Both the position numbers and the translations under genes were made by a program. This document shows positions 16,064-25,047 of a stretch of DNA of 64,000 bases, in pieces. How positions within the stretch are numbered: position 1 is the stretch's first letter; each line of letters opens with the position of its first letter. Below the pieces are notes generated by a model. The model was not told the DNA's origin. It ran no database searches and was given only the letters and a program-made list of their open reading frames with translations. The stretch is from NCBI GenBank assembly GCA_963925805.1, contig CAWUSE010000031.1:28364-92363 (forward strand). Reading direction: 5' to 3'. The DNA is from UBA10347 sp905182135 (GTDB taxonomy: Bacteria > Actinomycetota > Acidimicrobiia > Acidimicrobiales > UBA10347).

Positions 16064-16795
16064 ATGCGAATCCTGGTAACAAACGACGACGGCATAGAGT
16101 CGACGGGGCTGCATGTGCTGGCACAACGGCTGGCGCACATTGGCGAAGTTGTCGTATTTGCACCGTCGGCTGAGTACTCAGGAGCGGGTGCGGCTATCGG
16201 GCATTTGTCCGCTGGTATTGCCGATGTCCATCATGTCGAACGCGCTGAGATGCCAGACGTGCAGTCGGCGCATCATCTGGATGCGCCACCGGCGTTGGCA
16301 TCGCTGCTGGCGTGCCAAGGTTTGTTGGGGCCGGCCCCGGACCTCGTTGTCTCGGGAATCAATCCGGGATGGAACGTAGGGCACGCGGTGCACTTCTCGG
16401 GAACAATCGGCGCCTGCATAACGGCAAACATGTTCGGGATTCCATGCATTGCTGTGAGTCAGGACATAGCGGGCGATCAACAGCACTGGCCAACTGCGGC
16501 GCAGGCGGCTGTCGATCAGATCGACCGTGTGATGGCGAGTGGTGAGCTCCTTAACGTGAACGTGCCGAACGTGTCGATGGAAAAGATCCTCGGGGTCACG
16601 GGAACCACATTGAGTCGCCGGATCCCCTATGGCTTGCATTCTCCAGAGTTGCACCATGTCGCCGAGGGCCGATCCCGGGTGAGCTTCGAGACGTCTAGCA
16701 AGTACGAGAGTCCGTCAGGCTCTGATACCGACGCAGTTCTCGCCGGTTATGTTTCCGTCACACCGCTGCAGTCCACCAGAGCCGTGGCCCGCTAG
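16064..16795 (+). CDS. surE: 5'/3'-nucleotidase SurE
   Basis: SurE dephosphorylates nucleoside monophosphates and short polyphosphate in a metal-dependent way. The 243-residue protein starts MRILVTNDDGI, the metal-binding NDDG motif, then has FAPSAEYSGAG, LVVSGINPGWNVG and HFSGTIGACITANMFGIPCIAVS, which are the SurE signature blocks. The SGIN and NDDG residues supply metal ligands. It begins 3 bp after the AhpD-like gene, so the two are probably translated from one message. The family Asn of the A/G-x-N-x(2) loop is present. No unusual features. Confidence 0.92.
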   Translation: MRILVTNDDGIESTGLHVLAQRLAHIGEVVVFAPSAEYSGAGAAIGHLSAGIADVHHVERAEMPDVQSAHHLDAPPALASLLACQGLLGPAPDLVVSGINPGWNVGHAVHFSGTIGACITANMFGIPCIAVSQDIAGDQQHWPTAAQAAVDQIDRVMASGELLNVNVPNVSMEKILGVTGTTLSRRIPYGLHSPELHHVAEGRSRVSFETSSKYESPSGSDTDAVLAGYVSVTPLQSTRAVAR

Positions 16796-17166
16796 CAACC
16801 GTCCTCAATTCGCCGCATCGCCCGACCCTGGCTAACACCTCCGGGGGAGCAGTGGAACCGGTCTGCTTGTTCCACCACTGGATGGCACGAGCCCGAACCG
16901 CTCGTTAGCCGGGTCGCCGACACCTAGGTTGATAGGAAGGCCTATGACTGAGCGGTCGAAATCGCGGAATGTGACGCCTAGGACCACGGATGTTGTCGGT
17001 AAGTCAACCGTCGAAGGCCTTGCGGAACGTCGGCGTCTGGGACTCGTGTCGGTCGCTAATGCCAAATCAGGGGTGCAAGACAAGACCATTAATTTCATCT
17101 CAGCAATGACGATGCGCCCCAACCAGTGAGACGCTCATTCCGCTGGCATTGGGAAACGCTGTGTGC
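16796..17166. other. 371-bp gap between convergent genes; one weak small ORF
   Basis: No confident gene. An ATG at 16944, preceded by AGGAAGG at 16934-16940, opens a 61-codon frame ending at 17129 (MTERSKSRNVTPRTTDVVG...). The start context is good and SKSRNVT vaguely recalls the dihydroxy-acid dehydratase N-terminus, but the rest does not follow that family. It may be a short unknown protein or a truncated remnant. Confidence 0.35.
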
Positions 17167-17988
17167 TCAGCCCGCCAGGAACGCTGAGATGACTTCATTG
17201 AACTGATCTGGGGCTTCGGCCGGACTGAGATGGCCAATTCCGGCGAGAATATGAAACTCGGTGTTTGGCAGTTCGTCGGCGAGCGTCTTGGCATAGGACA
17301 CGGGGGTTTCGTAATCGAGCTCGCCCACGATGACGCAACAGCGATGGTGAAGCTGGGACAGCTCAGCTCTCACATCATTGGTTGGCAAGCATCGCACCGC
17401 TAAGCGGAAGCCTTCGTTCGAGATGTTCCGGAAAGCATTAATCGTTTCTTCACGCACCGCTCCTGTGAGCGGCCGTGCTGTGATCGCGTCGATCACATGC
17501 TCGGCTGCATCGGCGATGGATCCGCCGGCTTCGAGCGGGGCAAGACGAGACGAGATCCACTCTTGGGCGATCGTGCCATCCATGCCGAAGGCGGGGCTCG
17601 TGTCAGCCAACACCATGCAGCGAACTCGGCGCGGGTGGCGAATCGCCGTATGGAGTGCTTGCATGCCGCCGAAAGACAAGCCAACAAGGTCAACCTGGTC
17701 TAGAGAGAGTTCATCTAAAAAGGCAACGAGAGCGTCGGCAATGGCCGGATAGGTCAATGGCGCGAGCGGCTCAGAATCGCCGTAGCCAGGCATGTCCCAG
17801 GCAATACAGCGATGTGCTCCACTGAGTCCGCGCAGTTGAGGTCCCCACGCTCCGCGGGTGCCACCAAGCCCGTGCAGGAAGAGGACCGGTGTGCCCGTTC
17901 CTGCCTCCCTCCAGGCAACGCGCCCTCCGACATGGTCGACGGGTTTGGCAGGACCCGCAGGGTCACGCTCAATTCTGTCCACGTTCAC
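17167..17988 (-). CDS. Alpha/beta-hydrolase (3-oxoadipate enol-lactonase-like)
   Basis: A 273-residue alpha/beta-hydrolase-fold protein. VLFLHGLGGTRGAWGPQL supplies the oxyanion HG, AWDMPGYGDSEP is the next conserved turn, LVGLSFGGMQAL near residue 105 is the nucleophile elbow G-L-S-F-G, and GIGHLSPAEAPDQFN holds the catalytic His. The C-terminal GELDYETPVS provides the acid. The layout is like PcaD or related ester/lactone hydrolases of aromatic catabolism, but substrate specificity cannot be told. It is convergent with the gap downstream of surE and divergent from the enoyl-CoA hydratase at 18149. Confidence 0.82.
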   Translation of the reverse strand: MNVDRIERDPAGPAKPVDHVGGRVAWREAGTGTPVLFLHGLGGTRGAWGPQLRGLSGAHRCIAWDMPGYGDSEPLAPLTYPAIADALVAFLDELSLDQVDLVGLSFGGMQALHTAIRHPRRVRCMVLADTSPAFGMDGTIAQEWISSRLAPLEAGGSIADAAEHVIDAITARPLTGAVREETINAFRNISNEGFRLAVRCLPTNDVRAELSQLHHRCCVIVGELDYETPVSYAKTLADELPNTEFHILAGIGHLSPAEAPDQFNEVISAFLAG

Positions 17989-18148
17989 GCCAACGACTGT
18001 AGAGCAGCGTGTCGTGGTAATTGCTGGCCGGATTTACCTAACCGTCGGGTCGAGTGCCAACTGCATGCAGATGCATGTCGGACCTGGTGTGAGAAAATCG
18101 AGCGGGAAAATTGCTAGCTGCTCGTCGGCGCACGCAAAGATACGACGC

Positions 18149-18988
18149 ATGACAATTCCTAGCTTTGACAGTTTGTTGTACTCCATCGATGAGCGGATCT
18201 GCACTATCACCTTGAATCGGCCGGACAAGCTCAACGCTATGAGCCGTTCGCTGCTCGACGAGTTGGAACTGGCGTTCTCGGCTGCCAAGGCCGACTCCAG
18301 CGTTTCAGTGGTTTTACTCAAGGGCGCGGGGCGTGCGTTCTGCGCTGGTTATGACCTGGCACCTGACGACTGGATTCTGAGCCAATACGGTGCCGACTTC
18401 GAAGGACCTGTGGACGCAGTTATCGATCGCGACGACGTGACTGAGATTCTTGAGCGTTGGCTCCGGCTTTGGAAGTTCCCGAAGCCAATCATCGCCCAGG
18501 TCCAAGGAGCATGCCTATCCGGTGCTGGTGAGCTGCTTGGAGTTGCTGACATCGTGGTCGCAGGCGAAGGTGCCAAGTTTGGTCATCCGGCTGGCCGCGA
18601 CCTTGGTATCCCCGTGACGCTGTCGTTCTGGCCAATGCTGATCGGCATGCGGAAGACCAAGGAGTTGCTGTTTACATCGCGCCTGATCAGCGGGACTGAG
18701 GCCGAACGTATTGGACTCGTTAATCAGGTCGTGCCCGATGCGGATTTGGAGGATGCAGCACTTGAGATGGCACGCGACGTCGCACGTACAGCCGACGTTG
18801 GCCTGCGTATGTCCAAGCTGGCGACGAATCGGTGGTTCGAGAACATGGGCCTCATGGCATCGTGTTACAGCACCGCTGACTTGGACACGTTCTTCCATCA
18901 AAGTTCGACCTATGTGGACTTCTTCTCTGCGGTTCGAGAGCGCGGCATGGCAGCGGCCTTGCAGGAACGTGCTGAAAAGTTTTCATAG
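18149..18988 (+). CDS. Enoyl-CoA hydratase/isomerase family protein
   Basis: A 279-residue crotonase-family enzyme. ICTITLNRPDKLNAMSRSLL is the N-terminal block, GAGRAFCAGYDLAPDDW at about 54-70 is the first oxyanion-hole region, and IIAQVQGACLSGAGELLGVA the second. FGHPAGRDLGIPVTL replaces the usual FGxPE catalytic region, so the general-base Glu of canonical crotonase is missing (PAGRD), which points to an isomerase, hydrolase or carbon-carbon lyase variant. The long frame open upstream to 17858 overlaps the divergent hydrolase and is not credible; the ATG at 18149 is chosen. Confidence 0.82.
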   Translation: MTIPSFDSLLYSIDERICTITLNRPDKLNAMSRSLLDELELAFSAAKADSSVSVVLLKGAGRAFCAGYDLAPDDWILSQYGADFEGPVDAVIDRDDVTEILERWLRLWKFPKPIIAQVQGACLSGAGELLGVADIVVAGEGAKFGHPAGRDLGIPVTLSFWPMLIGMRKTKELLFTSRLISGTEAERIGLVNQVVPDADLEDAALEMARDVARTADVGLRMSKLATNRWFENMGLMASCYSTADLDTFFHQSSTYVDFFSAVRERGMAAALQERAEKFS

Positions 18989-19006
18989 ACGCGCGGACGG
19001 TTTGGG

Positions 19007-19540
19007 CTAGTCCTCTCCGAATGCCTTGGCCTGTTCTGCTTGGTACTCAACGATTGGCCCGAATCCGGGCGTGCCCTCGAACTTAGCTTTGACACCTATA
19101 AGTACCTGTTGTGCGTCTTGGGACGGATCCCAGAACCCGACTTGGGGCTGGGGGACATGCCAAGGCGTGTCGCAAAAGATCTCGATACCGTTGCCCTCGG
19201 GGTCTTTGAAGTACACCGAGACTGCATTGCCGTGGGTCACGGGATAGCCGTTAGCGACTCGGTCATCCTCATTACTCCAATCGACCATTGCTTGAACGTC
19301 TTCCACAGAATCGACCCGGAATGCATTGTGGTCCAGGCTCGATGTTGTGTCAGCCGAGCGCCCATCCATCAGACCAAGTTGATGATGGTCACTCGAGCTC
19401 CCGCTTAGGAATGCGATGTGTTGCTCGGGGCCGAGCTCACCCCGATCAGCGAGCTTGAAACCGAGCGCGTCGCAGTAGAAGTCGATCATCGCATCGAGGT
19501 CACGGACCTTGAGTACGCAATGGGACCAGCGAACGTTCAT
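19007..19540 (-). CDS. VOC-family dioxygenase/glyoxalase-like protein
   Basis: A 177-residue vicinal-oxygen-chelate protein. WSHCVLKVRDLDAMIDFYCD at the N-terminus carries the first metal His (HCVL), DHNAFRVDSVEDVQAMVDW has a second His, and VYFKDPEGNGIEIFCD supplies the C-terminal Glu ligand. The arrangement suggests an Fe(II) or Zn metalloenzyme such as an extradiol dioxygenase-like or glyoxalase-like protein; WHVPQP and the tail are typical of biphenyl-diol-dioxygenase-like VOC members. The start is the ATG at 19540. It is convergent with the enoyl-CoA hydratase, 18 bp apart, and its substrate is unknown. Confidence 0.82.
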   Translation of the reverse strand: MNVRWSHCVLKVRDLDAMIDFYCDALGFKLADRGELGPEQHIAFLSGSSSDHHQLGLMDGRSADTTSSLDHNAFRVDSVEDVQAMVDWSNEDDRVANGYPVTHGNAVSVYFKDPEGNGIEIFCDTPWHVPQPQVGFWDPSQDAQQVLIGVKAKFEGTPGFGPIVEYQAEQAKAFGED

Positions 19541-19673
19541 GTGCGTCACCTGTTCATCGTTTGTTCTGTGAAGAACGACGTTTACCCAAGATCGCCCTGA
19601 GCGCAAGTTGAACAGGTAAGCCGCCCAACCGTATGGCTAAACGCTGGGTGACTCGGACACTAGATTGGGCGAC

Positions 19674-20120
19674 ATGGAGATCAAGTCAATCGAACTCGGC
19701 GCCGCACTCGACTATGCCTCGAACGTCCAAGGCGGCACGATCATCACGATCCGGCGCGATGGGCGGCCGCAGTCATCTGATGTGCACCATGGCGTCCACG
19801 GCGGGACTATCAGCTTCTCGGTATTGCCCAGCAGAGCCAAGGTTTTCAACGTCGAACGGGATCCTCGCGTGGTGTATCACGTGTCCAATACCCAGGATGG
19901 CAGCTATCTGAGCTTCGATGGAACCGCTGTAGTGAGTCCAATTCCGACATCGGTTGATGATCCCGCAGTTGACATCCTGATCGAGTCGTTCCGCTCTGTA
20001 GCGAAGAAAGAACATCCTGATTGGGACGAGTTCCGCCAGGCCATGGTGAGAGAAAAGCGCCGAGCTATCACGGTGACGCCCACATCGGTTGTAGGACTCA
20101 TTCGACCTGTGTGGCGCTGA
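19674..20120 (+). CDS. PPOX-class F420-dependent flavin/deazaflavin protein
   Basis: A 148-residue split-beta-barrel protein of the pyridoxamine-phosphate-oxidase-like (FDOR) superfamily. GGTIITIRRDGRPQSSDVHH is the strand-turn-strand that lines the cofactor pocket, ISFSVLPSRAKVFNVERDPR contains the basic residues that bind the F420 or flavin phosphate, and VYHVSNTQDGSYLSFDGTAV follows. This layout is common in actinobacterial FDOR-B enzymes that reduce with F420H2. The ATG at 19674 is preferred to the TTG at 19665. Function in cofactor-linked reduction or heme/biliverdin chemistry is possible; the substrate is unknown. Confidence 0.8.
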   Translation: MEIKSIELGAALDYASNVQGGTIITIRRDGRPQSSDVHHGVHGGTISFSVLPSRAKVFNVERDPRVVYHVSNTQDGSYLSFDGTAVVSPIPTSVDDPAVDILIESFRSVAKKEHPDWDEFRQAMVREKRRAITVTPTSVVGLIRPVWR

Positions 20121-20201
20121 GAGCCGCTGGGTATAGCCAAAGCGCCAGCTTGGAGTACCCGGAGTGGTGCATGGTTCGGGTATTTGGAGCAGAATCAGCT
20201 C

Positions 20202-21017
20202 ATGCAATATGAGCCGAAACGAGCTGTCACCGACGAAGAGAGGGACGAGTTCTGGCGTACAGGAGTGGTCTGTCTTCGCGACATGTTCGACGACGCATGG
20301 ATCGAACGGATGCAGGGCGCTGTGGATGATGCGATTGCCCAACCTGGTCCTATGCACCTCAAGCTGGATCAGGGGCTGGCTGGCAAGTTTCACGGGGATA
20401 GCTTTGTGTGGACGTGGCAGGACGACTTTCGGGCGTTTATGTTCGAGAGCCCAGCAGCCCATATCGCCCAACAGGTTCTTGGCGCTACCGAAAGAGTCAC
20501 GCTGTTCTTCGACACGTTGTTAGTGAAGGAACCTGGTTCTCAAGCGGTGACACCATGGCACCACGACCAACCGTATTGGCCGATCGATGGGCTTCAAGTG
20601 TGCACCATATGGACGCCGTTTGATCCGGTGACCGTCGACTCAGGGGCAGTTGAGTACCTAGTTGGTTCCCATCGTTGGGGGAAGCGCTATCAGCCACAGA
20701 GTTTCACGGGCGACGATCGGTATGGAAGCACCCTTGAGCCATTCCCCGATATCGAGGCCGAACGCGACCGGCACGCCTTCGTTATCTTCGAAACCGAGCC
20801 CGGCGACTGCGTCGTCCATCATGGGCTGACGTTGCACAGAGCACCGGGAAACGCGACTGCCAGTGTTCGCCGTCGTGCCCTTGCCAGCCGCTTCTGTGGC
20901 GATGATTGCACCTATCGGCCCGAGGGTAGTTTCCAGCCGCTGCTGCGGGATCCAGGTATCGAGTCAGGCGCTCCACTCGAATGTGATCTGTTTCCTCGAG
21001 TGTGGTCATCGAGTTGA
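20202..21017 (+). CDS. Phytanoyl-CoA dioxygenase (PhyH) family protein
   Basis: A 271-residue Fe(II)/2-oxoglutarate oxygenase of the PhyH family. TPWHHDQPYWPIDGLQVCT contains the facial-triad H-x-D (His about 120, Asp about 122), and DCVVHHGLTLHRAPGNAT holds the distal His and the nearby Arg region for 2-oxoglutarate. GAVEYLVGSHRWG is a conserved surface block. The family hydroxylates lipids and secondary metabolites. The ATG at 20202 is chosen over the TTG at 20184. It lies downstream of the PPOX gene on the same strand, 81 bp apart, and is followed by a 196-bp convergent gap with nothing recognised. Confidence 0.87.
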   Translation: MQYEPKRAVTDEERDEFWRTGVVCLRDMFDDAWIERMQGAVDDAIAQPGPMHLKLDQGLAGKFHGDSFVWTWQDDFRAFMFESPAAHIAQQVLGATERVTLFFDTLLVKEPGSQAVTPWHHDQPYWPIDGLQVCTIWTPFDPVTVDSGAVEYLVGSHRWGKRYQPQSFTGDDRYGSTLEPFPDIEAERDRHAFVIFETEPGDCVVHHGLTLHRAPGNATASVRRRALASRFCGDDCTYRPEGSFQPLLRDPGIESGAPLECDLFPRVWSSS

Positions 21018-21213
21018 CACGCACCGAGATGACAAGCCCAGAGATGGAAAGTTTGGTCGAACAAACCACTTTCGATCGCGAGGTGAGCCTCGCCGCACTT
21101 TCTCGGTTGGCGCCTGGTCCAATGTGGGCTGTGGCAGTCTTGGCAGGGCGTAGTACACCGGTTTGTTGCAAGGCGAGTCGAGCCGGCCAAAGCGCAACGC
21201 GATCGCCGTCAAA

Positions 21214-22533
21214 TTACTTGCGGGTGACCTTTGTTGGGAGGGTTGCGTAGCCCTTGACGAACGATGAGAAGACAAGCTCTGGTTCAGCTTGGACTTCGAC
21301 CCGCTCGAAGCGGTGAAGGATTTCTTCCCACAAGATCCGCAGTTGTAACTCCGCTAATCGGCTGCCCATGCAGTAGTGCACGCCATAACCAAACGAAAGG
21401 TGACGGTCTGCGTTGTCACGCTCGATATCGATGACGTCGGGGTTCTCGAAAATGTCTTCGTCGCGGTTCGCCGAGACGTACCACATCAGCAGTTGGTCGT
21501 TCTTGCGGATCTGCTTGCCGCCGAGTTCGGTATCGAAATTGGCCGTGCGGCGCATGTAGGACAGTGGGGTCTGCCAGCGGATGATCTCGGGGACCATGGT
21601 TGGAATAAGACGTGGGTCAGCGATGAGCTTGTCGTATTGGTCCCCAAACTTATTGAGTCCATAGACACTGCCGGACATGGTGTTCCGGGTGGTGTCATTC
21701 CCACCGACAATAAGCAGCAGGAGATTCCCTAAGTGGGCGGCGGTTGGCATGTCCTTGGTAGCGTCGCCGTGAACAAGCATGGAGACCAAGTCATCTCCTG
21801 GGTTCTTGCGGCGATCCTCCCACAACCCTTCGAAGTAGCGAATGCACTCGATCATCTCATCGCGCTTCTCCTCCATCGTTTCGACCAGGCCTCCCGGCTG
21901 TGGGATAGCAAACACCAGGTCGGACCAGTAGGTCAGCTTTCCGCGGTCCTCCCAGGGAAAGTCGAACAGGGTTGCAAGCATCATGGTGGTGAGCTCCACC
22001 GACACGGAGTCGACCCAGTCGAAGGTCTCGCCTTCGGGCAGCGAATCTAGAATTTGAGTGGTGCGCTCGCGAATCAACGGTTCGACGTTGCGCAAGTTCT
22101 TGGGTGCGGCCACAGAACGGACCGTGTTGCGTTGTTCGGTCTGGCGGGGTGGATCCATTGAGATGAACGATGCAAGGGCGGGGCCGTCGTCAACCGTGTC
22201 GTCGATCTTTGGGCCTAAGGTGATGCCGTCCTCGGAGGAGAACGTCTTCCAGTCGCCGTCGACGGCACGTACATCGTCGTACTTGGTCAGTGACCAATAG
22301 CGGCCTGCCGTCTCAAGTTCGTTGAAATGGACGGGGTCCTCGGAGCGGAGCCTTGCGAAGTGGTCCTGCCAGCGGTTTTCCCGAAAAAGGTGCGCGTTCA
22401 GAGGGTTGATGTCCTCGATGGCGAGGTCCGCTGCGGCCGGAACATTCGCGCCGATCTCCGCCATCTCTTGTTCGGGCCCACGTACGGTAAAGGCGTCAGC
22501 CCCAGCTTGCTCTACGGTTATATCACTCATCAA
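21214..22533 (-). CDS. Cytochrome P450, CYP153-like
   Basis: A 439-residue soluble P450. The heme-ligand loop is LSFGYGVHYCMGSRLAELQL with Cys near 388; the I-helix reads LLIVGGNDTTRNTMSGSV, where the GNDTTRN signature is typical of CYP153 (terminal alkane/fatty-acid hydroxylases) and of some terpene hydroxylases; the ExxR helix is VPEIIRWQTP. It needs a ferredoxin and reductase, none of which is adjacent. The start is ATG at 22533 (a second ATG follows directly). Together with the acyl-CoA enzymes around it, a role in alkane or terpenoid oxidation is a reasonable inference. Confidence 0.88.
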   Translation of the reverse strand: MMSDITVEQAGADAFTVRGPEQEMAEIGANVPAAADLAIEDINPLNAHLFRENRWQDHFARLRSEDPVHFNELETAGRYWSLTKYDDVRAVDGDWKTFSSEDGITLGPKIDDTVDDGPALASFISMDPPRQTEQRNTVRSVAAPKNLRNVEPLIRERTTQILDSLPEGETFDWVDSVSVELTTMMLATLFDFPWEDRGKLTYWSDLVFAIPQPGGLVETMEEKRDEMIECIRYFEGLWEDRRKNPGDDLVSMLVHGDATKDMPTAAHLGNLLLLIVGGNDTTRNTMSGSVYGLNKFGDQYDKLIADPRLIPTMVPEIIRWQTPLSYMRRTANFDTELGGKQIRKNDQLLMWYVSANRDEDIFENPDVIDIERDNADRHLSFGYGVHYCMGSRLAELQLRILWEEILHRFERVEVQAEPELVFSSFVKGYATLPTKVTRK

Positions 22534-23230
22534 TAACGAACTTTATTGGTTGTTTGTCACATTACCGCCGTGGGCGACAAGAATTGAAAGATCGCAAACC
22601 GGTGTGTGACCTAGCGTCGAATCGGTGGCTGCGACTCGGTGATCGATAGCAGCGCCGCTCGGCGGGGCGACGACGATACTCAGAAAGCGGTCGTCGAAAT
22701 GACGGACGCAACGTGTCGATCGTCCGGCTTCTTTGTCGTTCAGGGTCAGTGTGTAAACCTCGAAGCCCTCGCCCGATTGCATGCGATCAGCTCGCATTTC
22801 TTTCAGCTGCGACCTACCAAAAAGGAGTAGTCCGAGGCGGCTGTTGGCGACGTGACGTTACGTGGTAGCTATCACCTCCCGTCCTCCAGCTCCGTGTCCG
22901 ACGGCGTTGAACCCGGGCCAGCTCTCAACGCGATGGCACGTGGGGGAGACGGAGGGCAGTTCGCCCAACAGTTTCGGTCCGGTCTAGGGCCTTTGGGCTA
23001 AGCCGAATCCGTATCCCGCCGGTCGACTGGCGTTCCGTCAAGCGCTTGTCGATTCCGTTCTTTCAGCAGCCAAACTGTCTTGTTGAAGTCGAGTGCCTCC
23101 ACTCGGTCCGTGAAGCGGGTGAATCCCCGGTTCGTGGTGCAAAGACCCCGGATTATTCGGGTCAAGTCAACGGGCTTGGAAGAAAGCGCTCGTGGGCTAT
23201 GTCGGCTGGCGCCCTAGGTCGATGTGAGCG
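22534..23230. other. About 700-bp gap, nothing recognised
   Basis: No frame in this stretch resembles a known protein, and I saw no complete tRNA, riboswitch or inverted repeat of note. The part at 22850-22880 (GTGACGTTACGTGGTAGCTATCAC region) has weak dyad symmetry only. It lies upstream of the P450 and downstream of the deiodinase-like gene, so it probably contains the P450 promoter. Confidence 0.5.
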
Positions 23231-23941
23231 TCAGTCGATGAGGACCATCACATCATCGAGAGCTTTACGTCCCAGATCTGGTACCAGGGTACCAGGCAAC
23301 GGAAACCCAATGGGAAACATCACGAACGGACGCTCATTCTCGGGGCGCTGCAAGAGCTTGGTCAAGAACACCATGGGTGATGGCGTGTGCGTAAGGGTAG
23401 CTAGCCCCATGTTGTGCAGCGCTGCAACGAATAACCCAGCTGCGATGCCACAGGATTCTTTGACGTAGTAATTCTTGCGCCGTTCGCCGTCGATTCGTTG
23501 TTCATAACGTTGTTCAAACAGCACCACGACCCACGGCGCAATCTCGAGAAACTCCTTGTGATGGTCCGTGCCGAGAGGGGCGAGCGCCTCTTGCCACTCA
23601 TCGTTCATTCGATTCTCGAGGTAGTTGACGCGTTCTTCTTCCTCCGCAGCAACACGAATCTGGCGTTTGACATTCGCGTTCGAGATAGCCACGAAGGTCC
23701 ACGGCTGCTTATGCGCTCCCGACGGGGCGGTAGCGGCGGTCTGGATAGCCATCTCGATGAGCGATTGAGGGACCGGATCGGCTGCAAACATTCGAACGCT
23801 ACGCCGACGCTCAAGGTCAACCCGGAGAGCCAGAGCTCGTGCGAACATGTCCTCTTGGGTGAAGCGTTCAGATTGAAGCGGCACGAATGGGTACTCGGTG
23901 GCCAATTCATCCGACGGGTACGGAAACTCGTAGTCGCTCAT
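23231..23941 (-). CDS. Iodotyrosine deiodinase homologue (nitroreductase superfamily)
   Basis: A 236-residue FMN flavoprotein that aligns by eye along its length with animal iodotyrosine deiodinase. LERRRSVRMFAADPVP opens the fold, TAATAPSGAHKQPWTFVAIS is the FMN-binding block, and the lid region has EEEERVNYL and HHKEFLEIAPW. The three residues that grip the tyrosine zwitterion in human IYD (Glu157, Tyr161, Lys182) correspond to Glu103, Tyr107 and Lys129, all conserved. PDLGRKALDDVM closes the chain. It should reductively remove halogen from halotyrosines, freeing tyrosine. General nitroreductase is the fallback. No partner gene is adjacent. Confidence 0.85.
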   Translation of the reverse strand: MSDYEFPYPSDELATEYPFVPLQSERFTQEDMFARALALRVDLERRRSVRMFAADPVPQSLIEMAIQTAATAPSGAHKQPWTFVAISNANVKRQIRVAAEEEERVNYLENRMNDEWQEALAPLGTDHHKEFLEIAPWVVVLFEQRYEQRIDGERRKNYYVKESCGIAAGLFVAALHNMGLATLTHTPSPMVFLTKLLQRPENERPFVMFPIGFPLPGTLVPDLGRKALDDVMVLID

Positions 23942-24383
23942 CGGAGGAGCCTAGATGGCCCCGACGCTCGCTTGGGCCAAGTCGACCGCCCATGGATGCC
24001 CGATTCCAAACCTGACTCGACCCTCAACCAGCCACCAGCAATTCACAGCTCCCAAATCAGAAGCCACCGCTCACTCGACCCCCCGAAATTTTTGAGGACT
24101 AGTAGCCATGGGGGGTCTGGAAGGATCCAACGATGGTCGATGCCGTTGCATCGGGACGACTGCCAACAGAAACCCGGCTTCGTGAGAAGCGGAAATTGCG
24201 TTCCACGCAACTTGTTACACCGATGAGTCGTACTCGCTCTGGGTTGAGCCGATGGGGCCAAACAGTGCACCCTGATCGAGGGCCCGACAACTACATGCAG
24301 CTGATCTGGGTGGCGTGAGACAGCACACCTGTGGGCACATCGGTAGCCTTCGCTGTTTCCCCGTCGAGGATCGGACAACCCCC
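23942..24383. other. About 440-bp divergent intergenic region
   Basis: Between the deiodinase-like gene and the two-component cluster. The frame of the response regulator is open from a GTG at 24315, but the first 23 residues of that reading have no family similarity. No other coding or structural signal was recognised; promoters for both directions should lie here. Confidence 0.45.
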
Positions 24384-25043
24384 GTGGCAGACGAGCTCCA
24401 AAGTGAGACGATCAGAGTGTTGATCGTCGATGATCATCATGTGGTCGCGCTCGGCCTCAAAGCACTGCTCGACGAAGAAGACGATATTGAGGTTGTCGCA
24501 CTCGCCAACGACGCCCGAGCCGCCGTCGCCGCTACCAACAAGCATAATCCCGACGTACTGCTCATGGATTACCGGCTGCCTGATGGGACCGGAGTCGAGG
24601 CGGCAGCTCAGATACGCACGCTTAAAGAACCGCCGAAGATTGTGATGGTCACTGCGGTTGCCGACCGTCGAGTACTTGGCCAAGCGCTCGATGCTGGTTG
24701 TACCGGGTTCGTGTCAAAGAACGCAGACGGTCAGGACTTGATCAATGCGATCCGCGCCGCAGCCTTAAATGAGTCCTACTTCACTCCCGACATTTTGAAA
24801 CATCTCGTTCACTTGCGACGCTTCGAACAGGTGGACGGTGCTGAACTCTCGGAACGAGAACGCGAGGTGCTGCAGCTGACCGCTGACGGCCTTTCCCCTG
24901 ACCAGATCGCCTCGACGCTCTTCCTCAGCACCCACACCGTGAAGAACCATGTACGCCATGCAATGGCCAAACTCAATGCCCATACGAAACTCGAGGCGGT
25001 AGTGAAAGCAGTCCGTGCCCGAGTGATCTCAATCGATAACTGA
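24384..25043 (+). CDS. NarL/LuxR-type response regulator
   Basis: A receiver plus LuxR-type helix-turn-helix protein, about 219 residues from the GTG at 24384. IRVLIVDDHHVVALGLKALL carries the acidic pocket, NPDVLLMDYRLPDG contains the phospho-acceptor Asp near residue 62, and VSKNADG holds the conserved Lys. The C-terminal AELSEREREVLQLTADGLS and LFLSTHTVKNHVRHAMAKL make the DNA-binding domain. An alternative GTG at 24315 would add 23 unconserved residues. It is the first gene of a three-gene unit with a stand-alone receiver (4-bp gap) and a histidine kinase. Confidence 0.9.
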   Translation: MADELQSETIRVLIVDDHHVVALGLKALLDEEDDIEVVALANDARAAVAATNKHNPDVLLMDYRLPDGTGVEAAAQIRTLKEPPKIVMVTAVADRRVLGQALDAGCTGFVSKNADGQDLINAIRAAALNESYFTPDILKHLVHLRRFEQVDGAELSEREREVLQLTADGLSPDQIASTLFLSTHTVKNHVRHAMAKLNAHTKLEAVVKAVRARVISIDN

Positions 25044-25047
25044 CATC

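Noticed and set aside
16944..17129. Small ORF with SKSRNVT as an ilvD fragment
   Set aside because: Only seven residues recall dihydroxy-acid dehydratase; the rest does not follow, so only the unnamed ORF is mentioned in the gap entry.
23080..23170. Possible tRNA at GTGAATCCCCGGTTCG
   Set aside because: The string only superficially resembles a T-loop; no cloverleaf could be drawn.
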